64,000 nucleotides of DNA. Origin: Caballeronia sordidicola (GTDB taxonomy: Bacteria > Pseudomonadota > Gammaproteobacteria > Burkholderiales > Burkholderiaceae). Numbering within the stretch: position 1 is the stretch's first letter; every line of letters begins with the position of its first letter. This document shows positions 17,221 to 25,638 of this stretch, piece by piece. Location of the stretch: the NCBI RefSeq assembly GCF_000729995.1, contig NZ_JNFG01000199.1:434001-498000 (forward strand), in the 5' to 3' direction. The position numbers and the translations under genes were made by a program. Under the pieces are notes generated by a model. The model saw nothing but the letters and a program-made list of their open reading frames with translations. It was not told the origin of the DNA and ran no database searches.

Positions 17221-18174
17221 ATGGTGCGCCAAGCTTTCCGTTTCACATTTATCGTTGCCTTGCTTCTATCACTTGCGCAGCTCGCACTAGCGGCGCCGGG
17301 TTACCCTGAGATCATTCGCATTGGATATCAAAAAGGGAATAGCCTGGTGATTCTTAAGGCGAACGGCGAACTGGAGAAGACGCTGGCGCCGCTGCATGTC
17401 AAGGTGGAATGGCACGAATTCGCTTACGGGCCGCCAATGATCGAGGCGCTGGCCGCCGGCGATATTGATCTCGGTTTCGTCGGCGCTACGCCTCCCGTGT
17501 TCGCTCAAGCGGGCGGTGCACCGAATCTCGTGTATGTGGGTTACGCAGCACCGTATGGGACGAACTATGGCGTTGTCGTGCCGGGTAACTCGGATGCGCG
17601 CACGATGGCCGATCTGACGGGACGACGGATCGCTGTGGCAAAGGGCTCCGCAGGCGAATATCTGCTCCTGAAGGCACTGGAGAGCGCAGGGTTGACCCCC
17701 GCCGATGTTCATATCACGTACCTGCAATACAGCGAGGCGCGCGCAGCGATAGAACGCGGAGACGTTGCCGCCTGGGTCGTACCGGACCCGCGTCTGGCCG
17801 ACGTTGAAACCAACGCCGGCATGCGCGTGATCACGACCGCCGCGAGCCTGCCAGCGCAATACAGCTTCTATGTATCTCCAAGGGCGTTCGCCGAAAAGTA
17901 TCCGGCAGTACTGCGCAGCGTGCTGGAACTCGTCGACGCCACCGAGCATCACGCGCAAACACATATCGACGAGACAGCAGCCTTTCTCGAGAAAGATACC
18001 CGGGTTCCGGCGGCCGTCTGGCAGATAGCGTTGAAACGTAACCCATGGGGCGTGAGTGCGCCGCTCACACCCGAAGTCATTGCCGCGCAACAGGAAGTGG
18101 CAGACACCTTCGCGCGCTATCACTTGATTCCACGGCCCGTTCATGTCGCAGACGCAGTCGTGCGAGTTCCGTAA
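17221..18174 (+). CDS. Aliphatic sulfonate ABC binding protein (SsuA family), orphan
   Basis: The 317-residue protein has a Sec signal peptide (VALLLSLAQLALA) and SsuA-like regions: IIRIGYQKGNSLVILKANGE, EWHEFAYGPPMIEALAAGDI, DLGFVGATPPVFAQA and IAVAKGSAGEYLLLKALE. It should bind a sulfonate in the periplasm. No SsuB/SsuC partner or SsuD lies nearby, so it must use a transporter encoded elsewhere. A second orphan of this family is at 56820. Confidence 0.87.
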   Translation: MVRQAFRFTFIVALLLSLAQLALAAPGYPEIIRIGYQKGNSLVILKANGELEKTLAPLHVKVEWHEFAYGPPMIEALAAGDIDLGFVGATPPVFAQAGGAPNLVYVGYAAPYGTNYGVVVPGNSDARTMADLTGRRIAVAKGSAGEYLLLKALESAGLTPADVHITYLQYSEARAAIERGDVAAWVVPDPRLADVETNAGMRVITTAASLPAQYSFYVSPRAFAEKYPAVLRSVLELVDATEHHAQTHIDETAAFLEKDTRVPAAVWQIALKRNPWGVSAPLTPEVIAAQQEVADTFARYHLIPRPVHVADAVVRVP

Positions 18175-18289
18175 CCGTTATTCGTGCCGGGCTGACCGCC
18201 AGCAAAAGCAGGATTGACGGTTTAAAGGGTGACGTGCGACACGAGAATTCGAATGCCGCAGGTTCCCGTGTGACGCTGACCTCTCGTTT

Positions 18290-18871
18290 CTATGCGGCGC
18301 TTCCACGTGGCAGTGTTTCCAGAAGCGGCCTGGCGAGATGCAGGATCTCATAGCTTGTGCCAGCTTCGTTTCCGGTCGGTTCATGCTCAGTCAGCACGAC
18401 GCGCGTGAATTTCCAGGTCTGAGTGTCCACACCCACTGCGGCGGCCACCGTTGTGGAGCGCTCGGCGATCTCCCGGTTCCGCTCGATCTCGCTGGCGAAC
18501 ACAGCCGTCAAATCGGCATCAAGAGGAATGTCCAGGTCCTCCTTGATCGCAAATCGAGCGTGGTGCGCTTGCCCCTTGCGCGCGTCGAGCGCAAACCGCG
18601 TCTGGATCTCGGCTCGCCCGAAAGCGTCTGTCACAACCTTGTAGCGACCGCTCACCAGGAAATCACGGAATGCCTCATCATGACGCCACAAATACAGCGA
18701 CGAATAGCTATTCGCGATGGCGCCGTAACGCCCCTTTTCCCGCAGCAGAAAACCCTTGAAGTAAAGCTCTGGAACGTCATCCCAGAGCGGACCGCGTTCT
18801 TTCGCCCGGGTGCGGATCAGTCCGATGTCGTAATTGGCCGGCAGGCGATGCGAGTAGTGCGCGATGATCAT
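18290..18871 (-). CDS. DUF4865 family protein
   Basis: The 193-residue protein resembles the DUF4865 family, starting MIIAHYSHRLPANYDIGLIR, and followed by ELYFKGFLLREKGRYGAIAN and SYSSLYLWRHDEAFRDFLVS. The function of the family is unknown; the fold may resemble small ligand-binding or monooxygenase-like domains. There is no signal peptide or membrane segment. It is convergent with the sulfonate-binding protein. Family recognition is from memory of the N-terminal pattern. Confidence 0.7.
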   Translation of the reverse strand: MIIAHYSHRLPANYDIGLIRTRAKERGPLWDDVPELYFKGFLLREKGRYGAIANSYSSLYLWRHDEAFRDFLVSGRYKVVTDAFGRAEIQTRFALDARKGQAHHARFAIKEDLDIPLDADLTAVFASEIERNREIAERSTTVAAAVGVDTQTWKFTRVVLTEHEPTGNEAGTSYEILHLARPLLETLPRGSAA

Positions 18872-18982
18872 GGCTAAGGCTCCTTGTGGTGTGTCGGATT
18901 TAAACGCTCTATTGCTTGCCGCGTGCCTGGGTCTTCCAGGTGCCGGCCAGCGCGTCGCCGGCTGTTCGCCAGAGCTTGACGA

Positions 18983-19429
18983 TTACCGTCCCGGCCTCGC
19001 GATGAACGCAAGCTTTTCCTGCCCATCAAAGCCCGCTGACTCGTAAAACTGGACAGTAGCTTTATCCTTTCGTCCCGTAAGCAGCATGACCTTATAACAA
19101 CCAGCCGACCAGCTCGATGCCAACGCCTCCCGAAGCACTGCTTTGCCGTAGCCGTTCCCGCGATGAGCGCTATGAGTCACGACATTCTCCACGACGCCAT
19201 AGGCCCTGCAACCTCGTGTGAGATTGGGTATGACAGTCAGAGCACAGCTGGAAACCAGCTCGCCGTCCCTATATCCACCGAACACAATATGGCGAGGGTC
19301 CGTAATGAGTTCGTTCCAGACTGAGCGAAGCGTCAATGCATCCGGCAACGGCTCATCTGCGGAGTGGAGGTGGCGATAGAGAAGCAGCAGTTGATCGAGC
19401 TCGGTCGGCGAAATGGGGCGTACCTGCAA
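18983..19429 (-). CDS. GNAT-family N-acetyltransferase
   Basis: I place the start at a TTG at 19429 because AAGGAG lies nine bases upstream and the GNAT fold begins there (VRPISPTELDQLLLLYRHLH); the frame is open to 19549 but the extra N-terminus looks non-coding. Motif A is VENVVTHSAHRGNGYGKAVL (acetyl-CoA pyrophosphate loop RGNGYG), and the end KATVQFYESAGFDGQEK is typical. It acetylates an unknown amine. Confidence 0.82.
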   Translation of the reverse strand: MQVRPISPTELDQLLLLYRHLHSADEPLPDALTLRSVWNELITDPRHIVFGGYRDGELVSSCALTVIPNLTRGCRAYGVVENVVTHSAHRGNGYGKAVLREALASSWSAGCYKVMLLTGRKDKATVQFYESAGFDGQEKLAFIARPGR

Positions 19430-19554
19430 TTCAACAGTCTCCTTCTCTTGCGAAGCGTTTCTACGTAGTAGCGCAGCGAGTTGTCGAAGGTCTTGAACTC
19501 GCCGCGCCTTGGAACTAAGCGGGTAGGCACAGCAGACCCGGCGCACCACTCGCC

Positions 19555-20016
19555 CTATTCGCCGGTCGTGTCTCCGACTAGCCGATGACCCAGGCTCGCC
19601 GAAAATCGCACAAGATAGCCGTCCGGGTCCTGGACCAGGAACTGATGCACTCCCGCTTCAAGTTCACCGGTGCGATACCACTTTTGCTCCGGCGCCAGGA
19701 ATAAGGGCCAGTCGACGCTTCCCAACGCTTCGAGTATCGGCGCAAGCGTTTTAACGCTGACCTGAAAGTTCATTCCTCGTCCAAGCGGCGCCTCCAGCAC
19801 AGCCGTTATCCAGTTACGCCCGCGACCGCGCTCCTCCAGCATGACTTGCGCACCTTCACGGTCCAGATAGGCAAAGCCCTCCTCCAGACGGTGATAAACG
19901 ACCGCGAAGCCACAGAGATCACGCCAGAACCGCAAGCTTGCGTTGATATCCGTAACCAGCAGTTCCGGCACCAGCTTCGCCGGTATGAAGGATGGTTGCA
20001 AAGTACTCGGCTCCAT
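19555..20016 (-). CDS. VOC-family (glyoxalase/bleomycin-resistance-like) protein
   Basis: The 153-residue protein has two beta-alpha-beta-beta-beta modules: LVPELLVTDINASLRFWRDL, FAYLDREGAQVMLEE, and the C-terminal VHQFLVQDPDGYLVRF with the usual DPDG turn. Members bind a metal or sequester drugs; the substrate is unknown. It ends five bases from the open frame of the acetyltransferase and is probably co-transcribed with it. Confidence 0.82.
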   Translation of the reverse strand: MEPSTLQPSFIPAKLVPELLVTDINASLRFWRDLCGFAVVYHRLEEGFAYLDREGAQVMLEERGRGRNWITAVLEAPLGRGMNFQVSVKTLAPILEALGSVDWPLFLAPEQKWYRTGELEAGVHQFLVQDPDGYLVRFSASLGHRLVGDTTGE

Positions 20017-20172
20017 TGATCTAAGGCGTCCACGTGCGCGCTGCTGCGGAAAAGGTCGTACATCCCGAGCATCAAAAAGTAAAGGCCCGGCTGCACCGCA
20101 CGAACGATGACGGTGCCTGGAGGCCTTGGCAGCACAGCTGCCGATACCCGGTCTGCAACCGTACGCAGAAGA

Positions 20173-20514
20173 TTAAGCCCTGCGTGTTAATAGCGCGAGA
20201 TCTCGAACGCTTGCCAATGATGCACCATAGCCGCTGAGAATACCCGTCACGCGACGCGTAACGGGGAAAGTGGCGGTACTCCTGATCTGTTCAGTCGCAT
20301 TGTCACCTTGTACAGGCAGTTCATTCGTTACCCGGCGAAATGCGATTTTCCCATCCGCCTTATTGATCATTTTTACAAAACCCTCCTGGGCGAGTGCGCA
20401 TAGGGTGTCGCGCAGGATGGCGGTTGTGACGTCAAAATATTGCGCCAGATACGTTGGATTGTAGTCGCGGCCAAGCTGCATGCGACCAAGAAGAGTAACC
20501 TGCGTGAGCTTCAT
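20173..20514 (-). CDS. Small predicted winged-helix DNA-binding protein
   Basis: I chose the ATG at 20514 (AGGA six bases upstream). The 113-residue product has an N-terminal HTH-like region, LAQYFDVTTAILRDTLCALA then EGFVKMINKADGKIAFRRV, resembling a winged helix of the Rrf2/MarR kind without cysteines or a ligand domain. The C-terminal half has no recognised domain. It is divergent from nothing obvious and lies downstream of the methionine transporter operon on the same strand. Regulatory role is inference. Confidence 0.55.
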   Translation of the reverse strand: MKLTQVTLLGRMQLGRDYNPTYLAQYFDVTTAILRDTLCALAQEGFVKMINKADGKIAFRRVTNELPVQGDNATEQIRSTATFPVTRRVTGILSGYGASLASVRDLALLTRRA

Positions 20515-20647
20515 TGACGATCCTGTAACTAAGACGGGTTCCTGACGATAGTAGTTGCGCGTCAAACCCGCTCCAAGCGACTTATGATCCTATCTATTCC
20601 CGGATTCATTCAATGTAAGCCATCACGCGCTCCAAAATCCGGAACCC

Positions 20648-21304
20648 TCAACGCTTATGGTCAACCCGACGTGCAAGCCATTCACCCGCAAACTGCACGA
20701 TAGAGACCAGGGCGATAAGAATCACGATAACCATGAACATCACTTGCGTCTCGTACCGTTCATAGCCGTATCGGATTGCCATGTCGCCCAGGCCGCCCCC
20801 GCCCACGGCTCCCGCCATTGCAGAGGTATCGATCATGGCGATGGCAGCCACGGTCATACCACCCAGGATGCCGGGAAGCGCTTCAGGCAGCAGCACATGC
20901 CGCACGATATGCCAGCGCCGGCATCCCATCGCCCGCGCGGCTTCAATCAAACCCGGCTCGACGCTGTTCAGGCTGACCTGCGCAATCCGCGCAAAGAACG
21001 GTATGAGATTCGCGCTAAGCGGCACGACCGCCGCCCACGTGCCAAGCGTCGTTCCTACAATGAAGCGTGTTACGGGCAATAGCGCGACCAGCAAAATAAT
21101 AAAGGGAATCGCACGAAACATATTGATGACGATCGACAGCGTCTTGTTCAAACGCGGCTTTGGATAGAGCCCGTCGACAGTGGTCGCGTTCAATACAACG
21201 GCGATGATCAGACCCGCCACGATCGCGATCGCCATCGACACGCTCACCATGAGCAGCGTCTGCAGAAGCGCGTGAATGTATCGGTCAAGTATCGGCGTGG
21301 ACAT
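20648..21304 (-). CDS. metI: Methionine ABC transporter permease
   Basis: The 218-residue membrane protein has five hydrophobic segments and MetI hallmarks: NMFRAIPFIILLVALLPVTR, TAAVVPLSANLIPFFAR-like segment, EAA loop AARAMGCRRWHIVRHVLLPE and MAGAVGGGGLGDMAIRYGYE. It forms the homodimeric channel for D/L-methionine import. It overlaps the end of metN by 20 bases and is the last gene of a metQ-metN-metI operon. Confidence 0.93.
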   Translation of the reverse strand: MSTPILDRYIHALLQTLLMVSVSMAIAIVAGLIIAVVLNATTVDGLYPKPRLNKTLSIVINMFRAIPFIILLVALLPVTRFIVGTTLGTWAAVVPLSANLIPFFARIAQVSLNSVEPGLIEAARAMGCRRWHIVRHVLLPEALPGILGGMTVAAIAMIDTSAMAGAVGGGGLGDMAIRYGYERYETQVMFMVIVILIALVSIVQFAGEWLARRVDHKR

Positions 21305-22490
21305 AACCTAACACCTCTATATGAGCAGCCGGCAGCGTCTTACGCGCCTGTTCTTCATTCCACCCCTGCGCGGGCACCGCAATCAGCAGGTTTCCCTGCG
21401 CATGCCCGCGAAGGCGATCCAGTCCACCATGTAACAAGTTCGCACCCTGCCCCAGCGCGGCCAGGGCTGCGAACGGGACACCCCCGGGAAGCCCATTCCC
21501 CGGAAATCTGACTTTGAGAATGGCTTCACCTGGACGACCGCGCAAATCCGCTACGAGCCTGTCGGCCAGATCCAGCGGAAGATCGTGCAGCAGTGGGCGC
21601 AACAGAGCTCGCGTTGCATCTGCTTGTGGATTGCCGAAGACTTCCCAGACTTCTCCTCGCTCCACGACCTGCCCACGATCCAGGACCAGTACCTTATGGC
21701 AAATCTCCCGAATGACCGACATATCGTGCGTAATAAGCACAATAGTCAGACCGAGCTTGCGGTTGATGTCCCGTAGCAGATCGAGAATGGATTGCGTGGT
21801 TTCAGGGTCGAGCGCCGAAGTGGCCTCATCACAGAGCAGAATCTCCGGATCGTGAACAAGAGCGCGAGCAATGCCTACTCGCTGCTTCTGGCCGCCTGAT
21901 AACTTCGCCGGGTAAACGTCCGCCTTGTCGCGTAACCCTACGAGCTCTAGCAGCGCCTCGACCCGCTCTTGCACAATTTTCGGCTTCACACCGGCAACAC
22001 GTAAAGGCAGGCCGACGTTCTCCCTGACAGTCTTCGCCGAGAGCAGGTTGAAGTGCTGGAAAATCATGCCAATGCGCCGCCGCAGCGCGACGAGTGCGTC
22101 CTCATCGAGCGTACCTACGTCGATATCGTCGACGCGCACCCGCCCCGCACTAGGCGACTCGAGCATATTGATCGCTCGGAGCAGCGTGGACTTCCCTGCC
22201 CCGCTGCGTCCGATAATGCCGAAGATCTCGCCGCGTTCTACATTGAACGAGACGTCCGTGAGCGCCGTGACCGTCCCTTTGCGTCCTGAGTAGTGTTTTT
22301 GCAAATTCTCGAACGCAATATGAACGTCCGGCGATTTCGCGCTCGGTAGTGATCCGCTAACCACGCGGCGAACAGAGTCATGAACATCGTTGATAGATAA
22401 ACCTCGAACAGGAATTCGGCCTAAGGCGGGAGAGTACGACGTCGGGGGTTCAAAAGACATGCGCGACGCTCGGGCAGAGTGAGAGATCAT
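21285..22490 (-). CDS. metN: Methionine ABC transporter ATP-binding protein
   Basis: The start at 22490 is supported by GGAGGG six bases upstream. The roughly 401-residue protein has a non-conserved N-terminal extension of about 55 residues, then the ATPase: Walker A GRSGAGKST, MIFQHFNLLSAKTV, signature LSGGQKQRVGIARAL, Walker B ILLCDEATSALDP and switch VLITHDM. The C-terminal NIL domain (EAILKVRFPGNGLPGGV to the end) senses intracellular methionine and gives trans-inhibition. It lies between metQ and metI. Confidence 0.92.
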   Translation of the reverse strand: MISHSARASRMSFEPPTSYSPALGRIPVRGLSINDVHDSVRRVVSGSLPSAKSPDVHIAFENLQKHYSGRKGTVTALTDVSFNVERGEIFGIIGRSGAGKSTLLRAINMLESPSAGRVRVDDIDVGTLDEDALVALRRRIGMIFQHFNLLSAKTVRENVGLPLRVAGVKPKIVQERVEALLELVGLRDKADVYPAKLSGGQKQRVGIARALVHDPEILLCDEATSALDPETTQSILDLLRDINRKLGLTIVLITHDMSVIREICHKVLVLDRGQVVERGEVWEVFGNPQADATRALLRPLLHDLPLDLADRLVADLRGRPGEAILKVRFPGNGLPGGVPFAALAALGQGANLLHGGLDRLRGHAQGNLLIAVPAQGWNEEQARKTLPAAHIEVLGYVHADT

Positions 22491-22537
22491 GCGACGCCCT
22501 CCGATCGACGAAGGGCAGGTCATACGCCGTCACTCCA

Positions 22538-23350
22538 TCAGAACGCGGGAATGACAGAACCGTTGAAATGCGTCTCGATGTATGTCCGCACTTCCGGGGA
22601 CTGATAAGCCTTGACCAGGTTCTTGACCCACGGAGCATTCTTGTCCTGTTCACGGACCGCGATGACGTTGACATACGGATTGTGGTCCTTCCTCTCAACC
22701 GCAATACCATCGCGTGTTGCGAAGAGGCCCGCTTCGGAGGCGAAGTTGTTGACGATAGCGGCAGCGTCGACGTCCGGGAGCGACCGTACCTGCACGATGT
22801 CCGAGGCCTCGACAAACTTCAGGTTCTTGGGGTTCGCCGTCACGTCCTGCAGCGTGGCGGTTCCCGTGAACGGATCAAATCCGTCGCGCAGCGTAATCAG
22901 TTTGTGATCACGCAGAATGACCAGCGCGCGAGTCTGATTGCTTGGGTCGCTTGGAATGCTGACCGTTGCGCCTTCCGGCAATGCCTCAAGTGACTTGTAC
23001 TTCTTTGAGTAAAACGCGATTGGCGATATATACGTGTTCCCCACCGGCACGATCTTGTAGCCCCGCTGCTTCACCTGATCTCGCAAGAATGGGATGTGTT
23101 GGAACGAATTGGCATTCAGATCGCCGTTGTTAAGTGCTTCGTTGGGGCTAGCCGTACCAGTGATAACGATGGATTCCACCGGCAGGTTATTCTTCTTTGC
23201 TACCTGGGTCACGATCTCCCAGATCTGCTCGTCCACACCTCCGCGCACGCCCACCTTCAAGGGCGCTGAATCGGCCGCGAATGCCACGCCATGCGACATC
23301 GTGAAGGTAGCAACAACAACAGCTATCAGGCGTAAGGCTCGGCGAACCAT
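22538..23350 (-). CDS. metQ: Methionine-binding protein, ABC transporter
   Basis: The 270-residue protein starts with a Sec signal peptide (IAVVVATFTMSHGVAFA) without a lipobox cysteine. NlpA/MetQ-family regions: LKVGVRGGVDEQIWEIVTQV, GDLNANSFQHIPFLRDQV, VSIPSDPSNQTRALVILRD and VDAAAIVNNFASEAGL. It binds methionine for MetNI. It is first in the operon. A -10-like TATAAT lies at 23393-23388 upstream, and a copy of the sulfur box (ATTGTTCGTTGAATG, 23420-23434, opposite orientation) is 70 bases upstream. Confidence 0.92.
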   Translation of the reverse strand: MVRRALRLIAVVVATFTMSHGVAFAADSAPLKVGVRGGVDEQIWEIVTQVAKKNNLPVESIVITGTASPNEALNNGDLNANSFQHIPFLRDQVKQRGYKIVPVGNTYISPIAFYSKKYKSLEALPEGATVSIPSDPSNQTRALVILRDHKLITLRDGFDPFTGTATLQDVTANPKNLKFVEASDIVQVRSLPDVDAAAIVNNFASEAGLFATRDGIAVERKDHNPYVNVIAVREQDKNAPWVKNLVKAYQSPEVRTYIETHFNGSVIPAF

Positions 23351-24020
23351 AGTGACTCTCTCTTTAATGTTGAACTAGTGTTGGGCGATTATAGGGACGG
23401 GGTTTTCAAAGGCCTAAGAATTGTTCGTTGAATGCTAATCACCGTTTAACGAGCGTTTTTGGAAGTTCTCGAGCGGCTTTGCACTTGACGGGCTGGACGT
23501 CTTAGCTCCGGTGCAGGTAGAGGGCATTCACATTCATCTCGATTGGGCTCGTTCAACCCGGCCCGGTCAACGATGAATAGTTTTGTAACCCTAAGTAGTT
23601 TCATCCATAAAACATGAATGTTTTCGTTGAGCTTTCAATTGCGCCCACCATGCGTCGAAACCGCACGTTGAGCGCCGCTTACCGACGCCACGCCACCTTC
23701 ATCGATGCACCCACGAAACAAGCACAGGTGCAAAGGCTATGCGGTCGCGACTGATAAACGCCCGATCATTCCTGTGTAAAGAAAATTCGAATAGCTTCGT
23801 TGTGGCCTGACAGGAGCGATGCTCCAATCTATCGCTCGAAGCGCCAGGGGTTCACTAGAGCAAGCACGCGCTGCCCCTACGTTCCTTAATCAGTAGCAGT
23901 CGAGCGGGCCAAGGGCGGGCCAAAACAGGCAGCACGGCACGCGGCTGGCTGCATTCTGTCCATATCCGCTCCCCAGCGTCTCCAGACATTCCCAACATCT
24001 AATGCAAGGAACGCGAGGCA
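23351..24020. other. Divergent intergenic region between metQ and the DszC-like gene
   Basis: These 670 bases hold no credible gene. The left side carries the metQ promoter (TATAAT, minus strand, 23388-23393) and a weak sulfur box. The right side carries sulfur box copy B. The middle part, about 23450-23780, shows nothing I can name. Confidence 0.6.
23791..23835 (+). promoter_or_regulatory. Sulfur-regulon promoter box (copy B)
   Basis: ATAGCTTCGTTGTGGC (23791-23806) is followed 27 bases after the core by TATCGC in CAATCTATCGC. It lies about 190 bases upstream of the DszC/SfnB-like gene. Confidence 0.6.
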
Positions 24021-25304
24021 ATGTCCGTCCAGCTTCTGCAAGACTCGTCCGCCGGTGAACCCACACTCGACCGGGCCGATTCAGAGCCCAACCCACCTGC
24101 CGGTTCGACTCGCCGCAGCCGGGAGGCGATCCTCGCCGACCTCCCGTCCATTGCAGAGGAGATAGCCAAAGGCGCCGTCGCTCGCGAACTCGGCCGCGAG
24201 TTGCCGTTCGAAATCTTCCGCACCCTGCGCCAGACCGGTCTGACATGGCTGCGCGTGCCAAAGCATTTGGGCGGCCCCGGCGGGACCCTCGCCGATCAGG
24301 TAGAAGCCATCTGCACGCTGGCCGCCGCCGACTCGAACGTGGCGCACGCGTTGCGCAGTCATTTCGGCTTCCTCGAGTCCATTGCTGTCGATCCCGACGC
24401 CGCGGTCAGCCGGAAGTATGTCAAGGAAGTGCTTGATGGCAAGCTCTTCGGCGGCGCGCATATGGAGATCAATACGCCACGGCCGAACATGCTGCGTACC
24501 AAGCTGGTCAAGCAAGGTGACAGGTACATCCTGACGGGCAAGAAATACTACGCAACGGGTGCGGCCTTCTGCGACTACACCAGTTTCACCGCACTCGACG
24601 AAGACGGCCGGGTAACCGGCGCGCTGGTTCCTGCCAACCGCAAGGGCGTGCAGATCCTCGACGACTGGGACGGCATGGGCCAGCGGCTGACGGCAAGCGG
24701 CGGCGTGGATCTCGATGACGTGGAAGTGTTTCCCGACGAGATCACCTCCCGACTCGACGGCAATCCGTTCGTACGGCGGCACAATGCCACGCGCGCGCAA
24801 CTGCATCTGGTCGCATGCATCGCCGGTATCGTGCGCAACGTCTTCAGCGATGCCGTCGGGTACGCCCAGAAGCAGGCGCGCTCGGCGAAGCACAGCCATT
24901 CCGAAACGGCGCGAGGCGATCATTTCGTGCAGCAGGTGATCGGTGACATAGCCGCGGCTTCCCATGCGATCAATGTGATCATCGCCGACGTAGCGCGAAC
25001 GCTCGATGCGGCGGCGGCCGGTATTGTCACGGGCGCACCGAACCTCGATGAACTCGTCATGGCGAGTGCGCTTGCGAACTCGAAGGCGCAGATCGTGGTC
25101 GGCAAGCTCGCCATTCGCTCGGCCGAAAAGCTCTTCGACACCGGCGGCGGATCGGCCACCTCACGCAAGTACGACTTCGACCGCCACTGGCGTAACATCC
25201 GCACGATCCTCAATCACAATCCGCTGCTTCTGAAGGGCCGGGTCATAGGCGATTACTACCTAAACGGAGTTCGCACCGATTTCGACGAAGGCCGTGTGTT
25301 TTGA
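24021..25304 (+). CDS. DszC/SfnB-like flavin-dependent oxygenase (acyl-CoA dehydrogenase fold)
   Basis: The 427-residue protein has an acyl-CoA dehydrogenase fold but belongs to the sulfur-acquisition branch: LTWLRVPKHLGGPGGTLADQ, GGAHMEINTPRPNM, YILTGKKYYATGAAFCDYTS and the C-terminal SRKYDFDRHWRNIRTILNHN (about 382-400) typical of DszC and SfnB. DszC uses FMNH2 and O2 to oxidise a thioether to sulfoxide and sulfone. It has no signal peptide. AAGGAACGCGAGG precedes the start. The TonB-dependent receptor follows 334 bases downstream behind its own promoter box. Substrate is unknown. Confidence 0.87.
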   Translation: MSVQLLQDSSAGEPTLDRADSEPNPPAGSTRRSREAILADLPSIAEEIAKGAVARELGRELPFEIFRTLRQTGLTWLRVPKHLGGPGGTLADQVEAICTLAAADSNVAHALRSHFGFLESIAVDPDAAVSRKYVKEVLDGKLFGGAHMEINTPRPNMLRTKLVKQGDRYILTGKKYYATGAAFCDYTSFTALDEDGRVTGALVPANRKGVQILDDWDGMGQRLTASGGVDLDDVEVFPDEITSRLDGNPFVRRHNATRAQLHLVACIAGIVRNVFSDAVGYAQKQARSAKHSHSETARGDHFVQQVIGDIAAASHAINVIIADVARTLDAAAAGIVTGAPNLDELVMASALANSKAQIVVGKLAIRSAEKLFDTGGGSATSRKYDFDRHWRNIRTILNHNPLLLKGRVIGDYYLNGVRTDFDEGRVF

Positions 25305-25638
25305 GCGTGAGTAAAACTGCTTCGTCATGGGAACCGCCACTGATGCGGACAATCATGACGCACGCGCCAGCTTATCCGCAAGGAATCGGAAACTGAAACA
25401 ATACGACACAACGAAATAAGAAATAGTTCGTTAGGAATGGAAAGTAATTTTGATATCGTTTGGATGCACTTCGGTAAATGACTTTCCCACACGTTCAGTT
25501 TCCGCCTCTCAGCTCCAGAGGAACGGGCGATGTTGCGCGTTGATTCTCCGGCTTGATTGAGAACGCACTATTAATTCCATTTAATCGCACGTCCCCCGCT
25601 ACTACTCGCGCGGAGCCAGGCGTGCATCAAGGATTGCT
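25305..25638. other. Intergenic region before the TonB-dependent receptor
   Basis: No gene is seen. It carries sulfur box copy G and a leader of about 180 bases before the receptor start. Confidence 0.55.
25422..25459 (+). promoter_or_regulatory. Sulfur-regulon promoter box (copy G, variant)
   Basis: AATAGTTCGTTAGGAATGG (25422-25440) lacks the first C of the core, and TATCGT follows 20 bases after the core, the same spacing as copies D, E and F. Confidence 0.5.

Noticed and set aside
23441..23780. Search for a small RNA or riboswitch (for example SAM type) between metQ and the DszC-like gene
   Set aside because: No conserved aptamer features or terminator-antiterminator pair found by eye.
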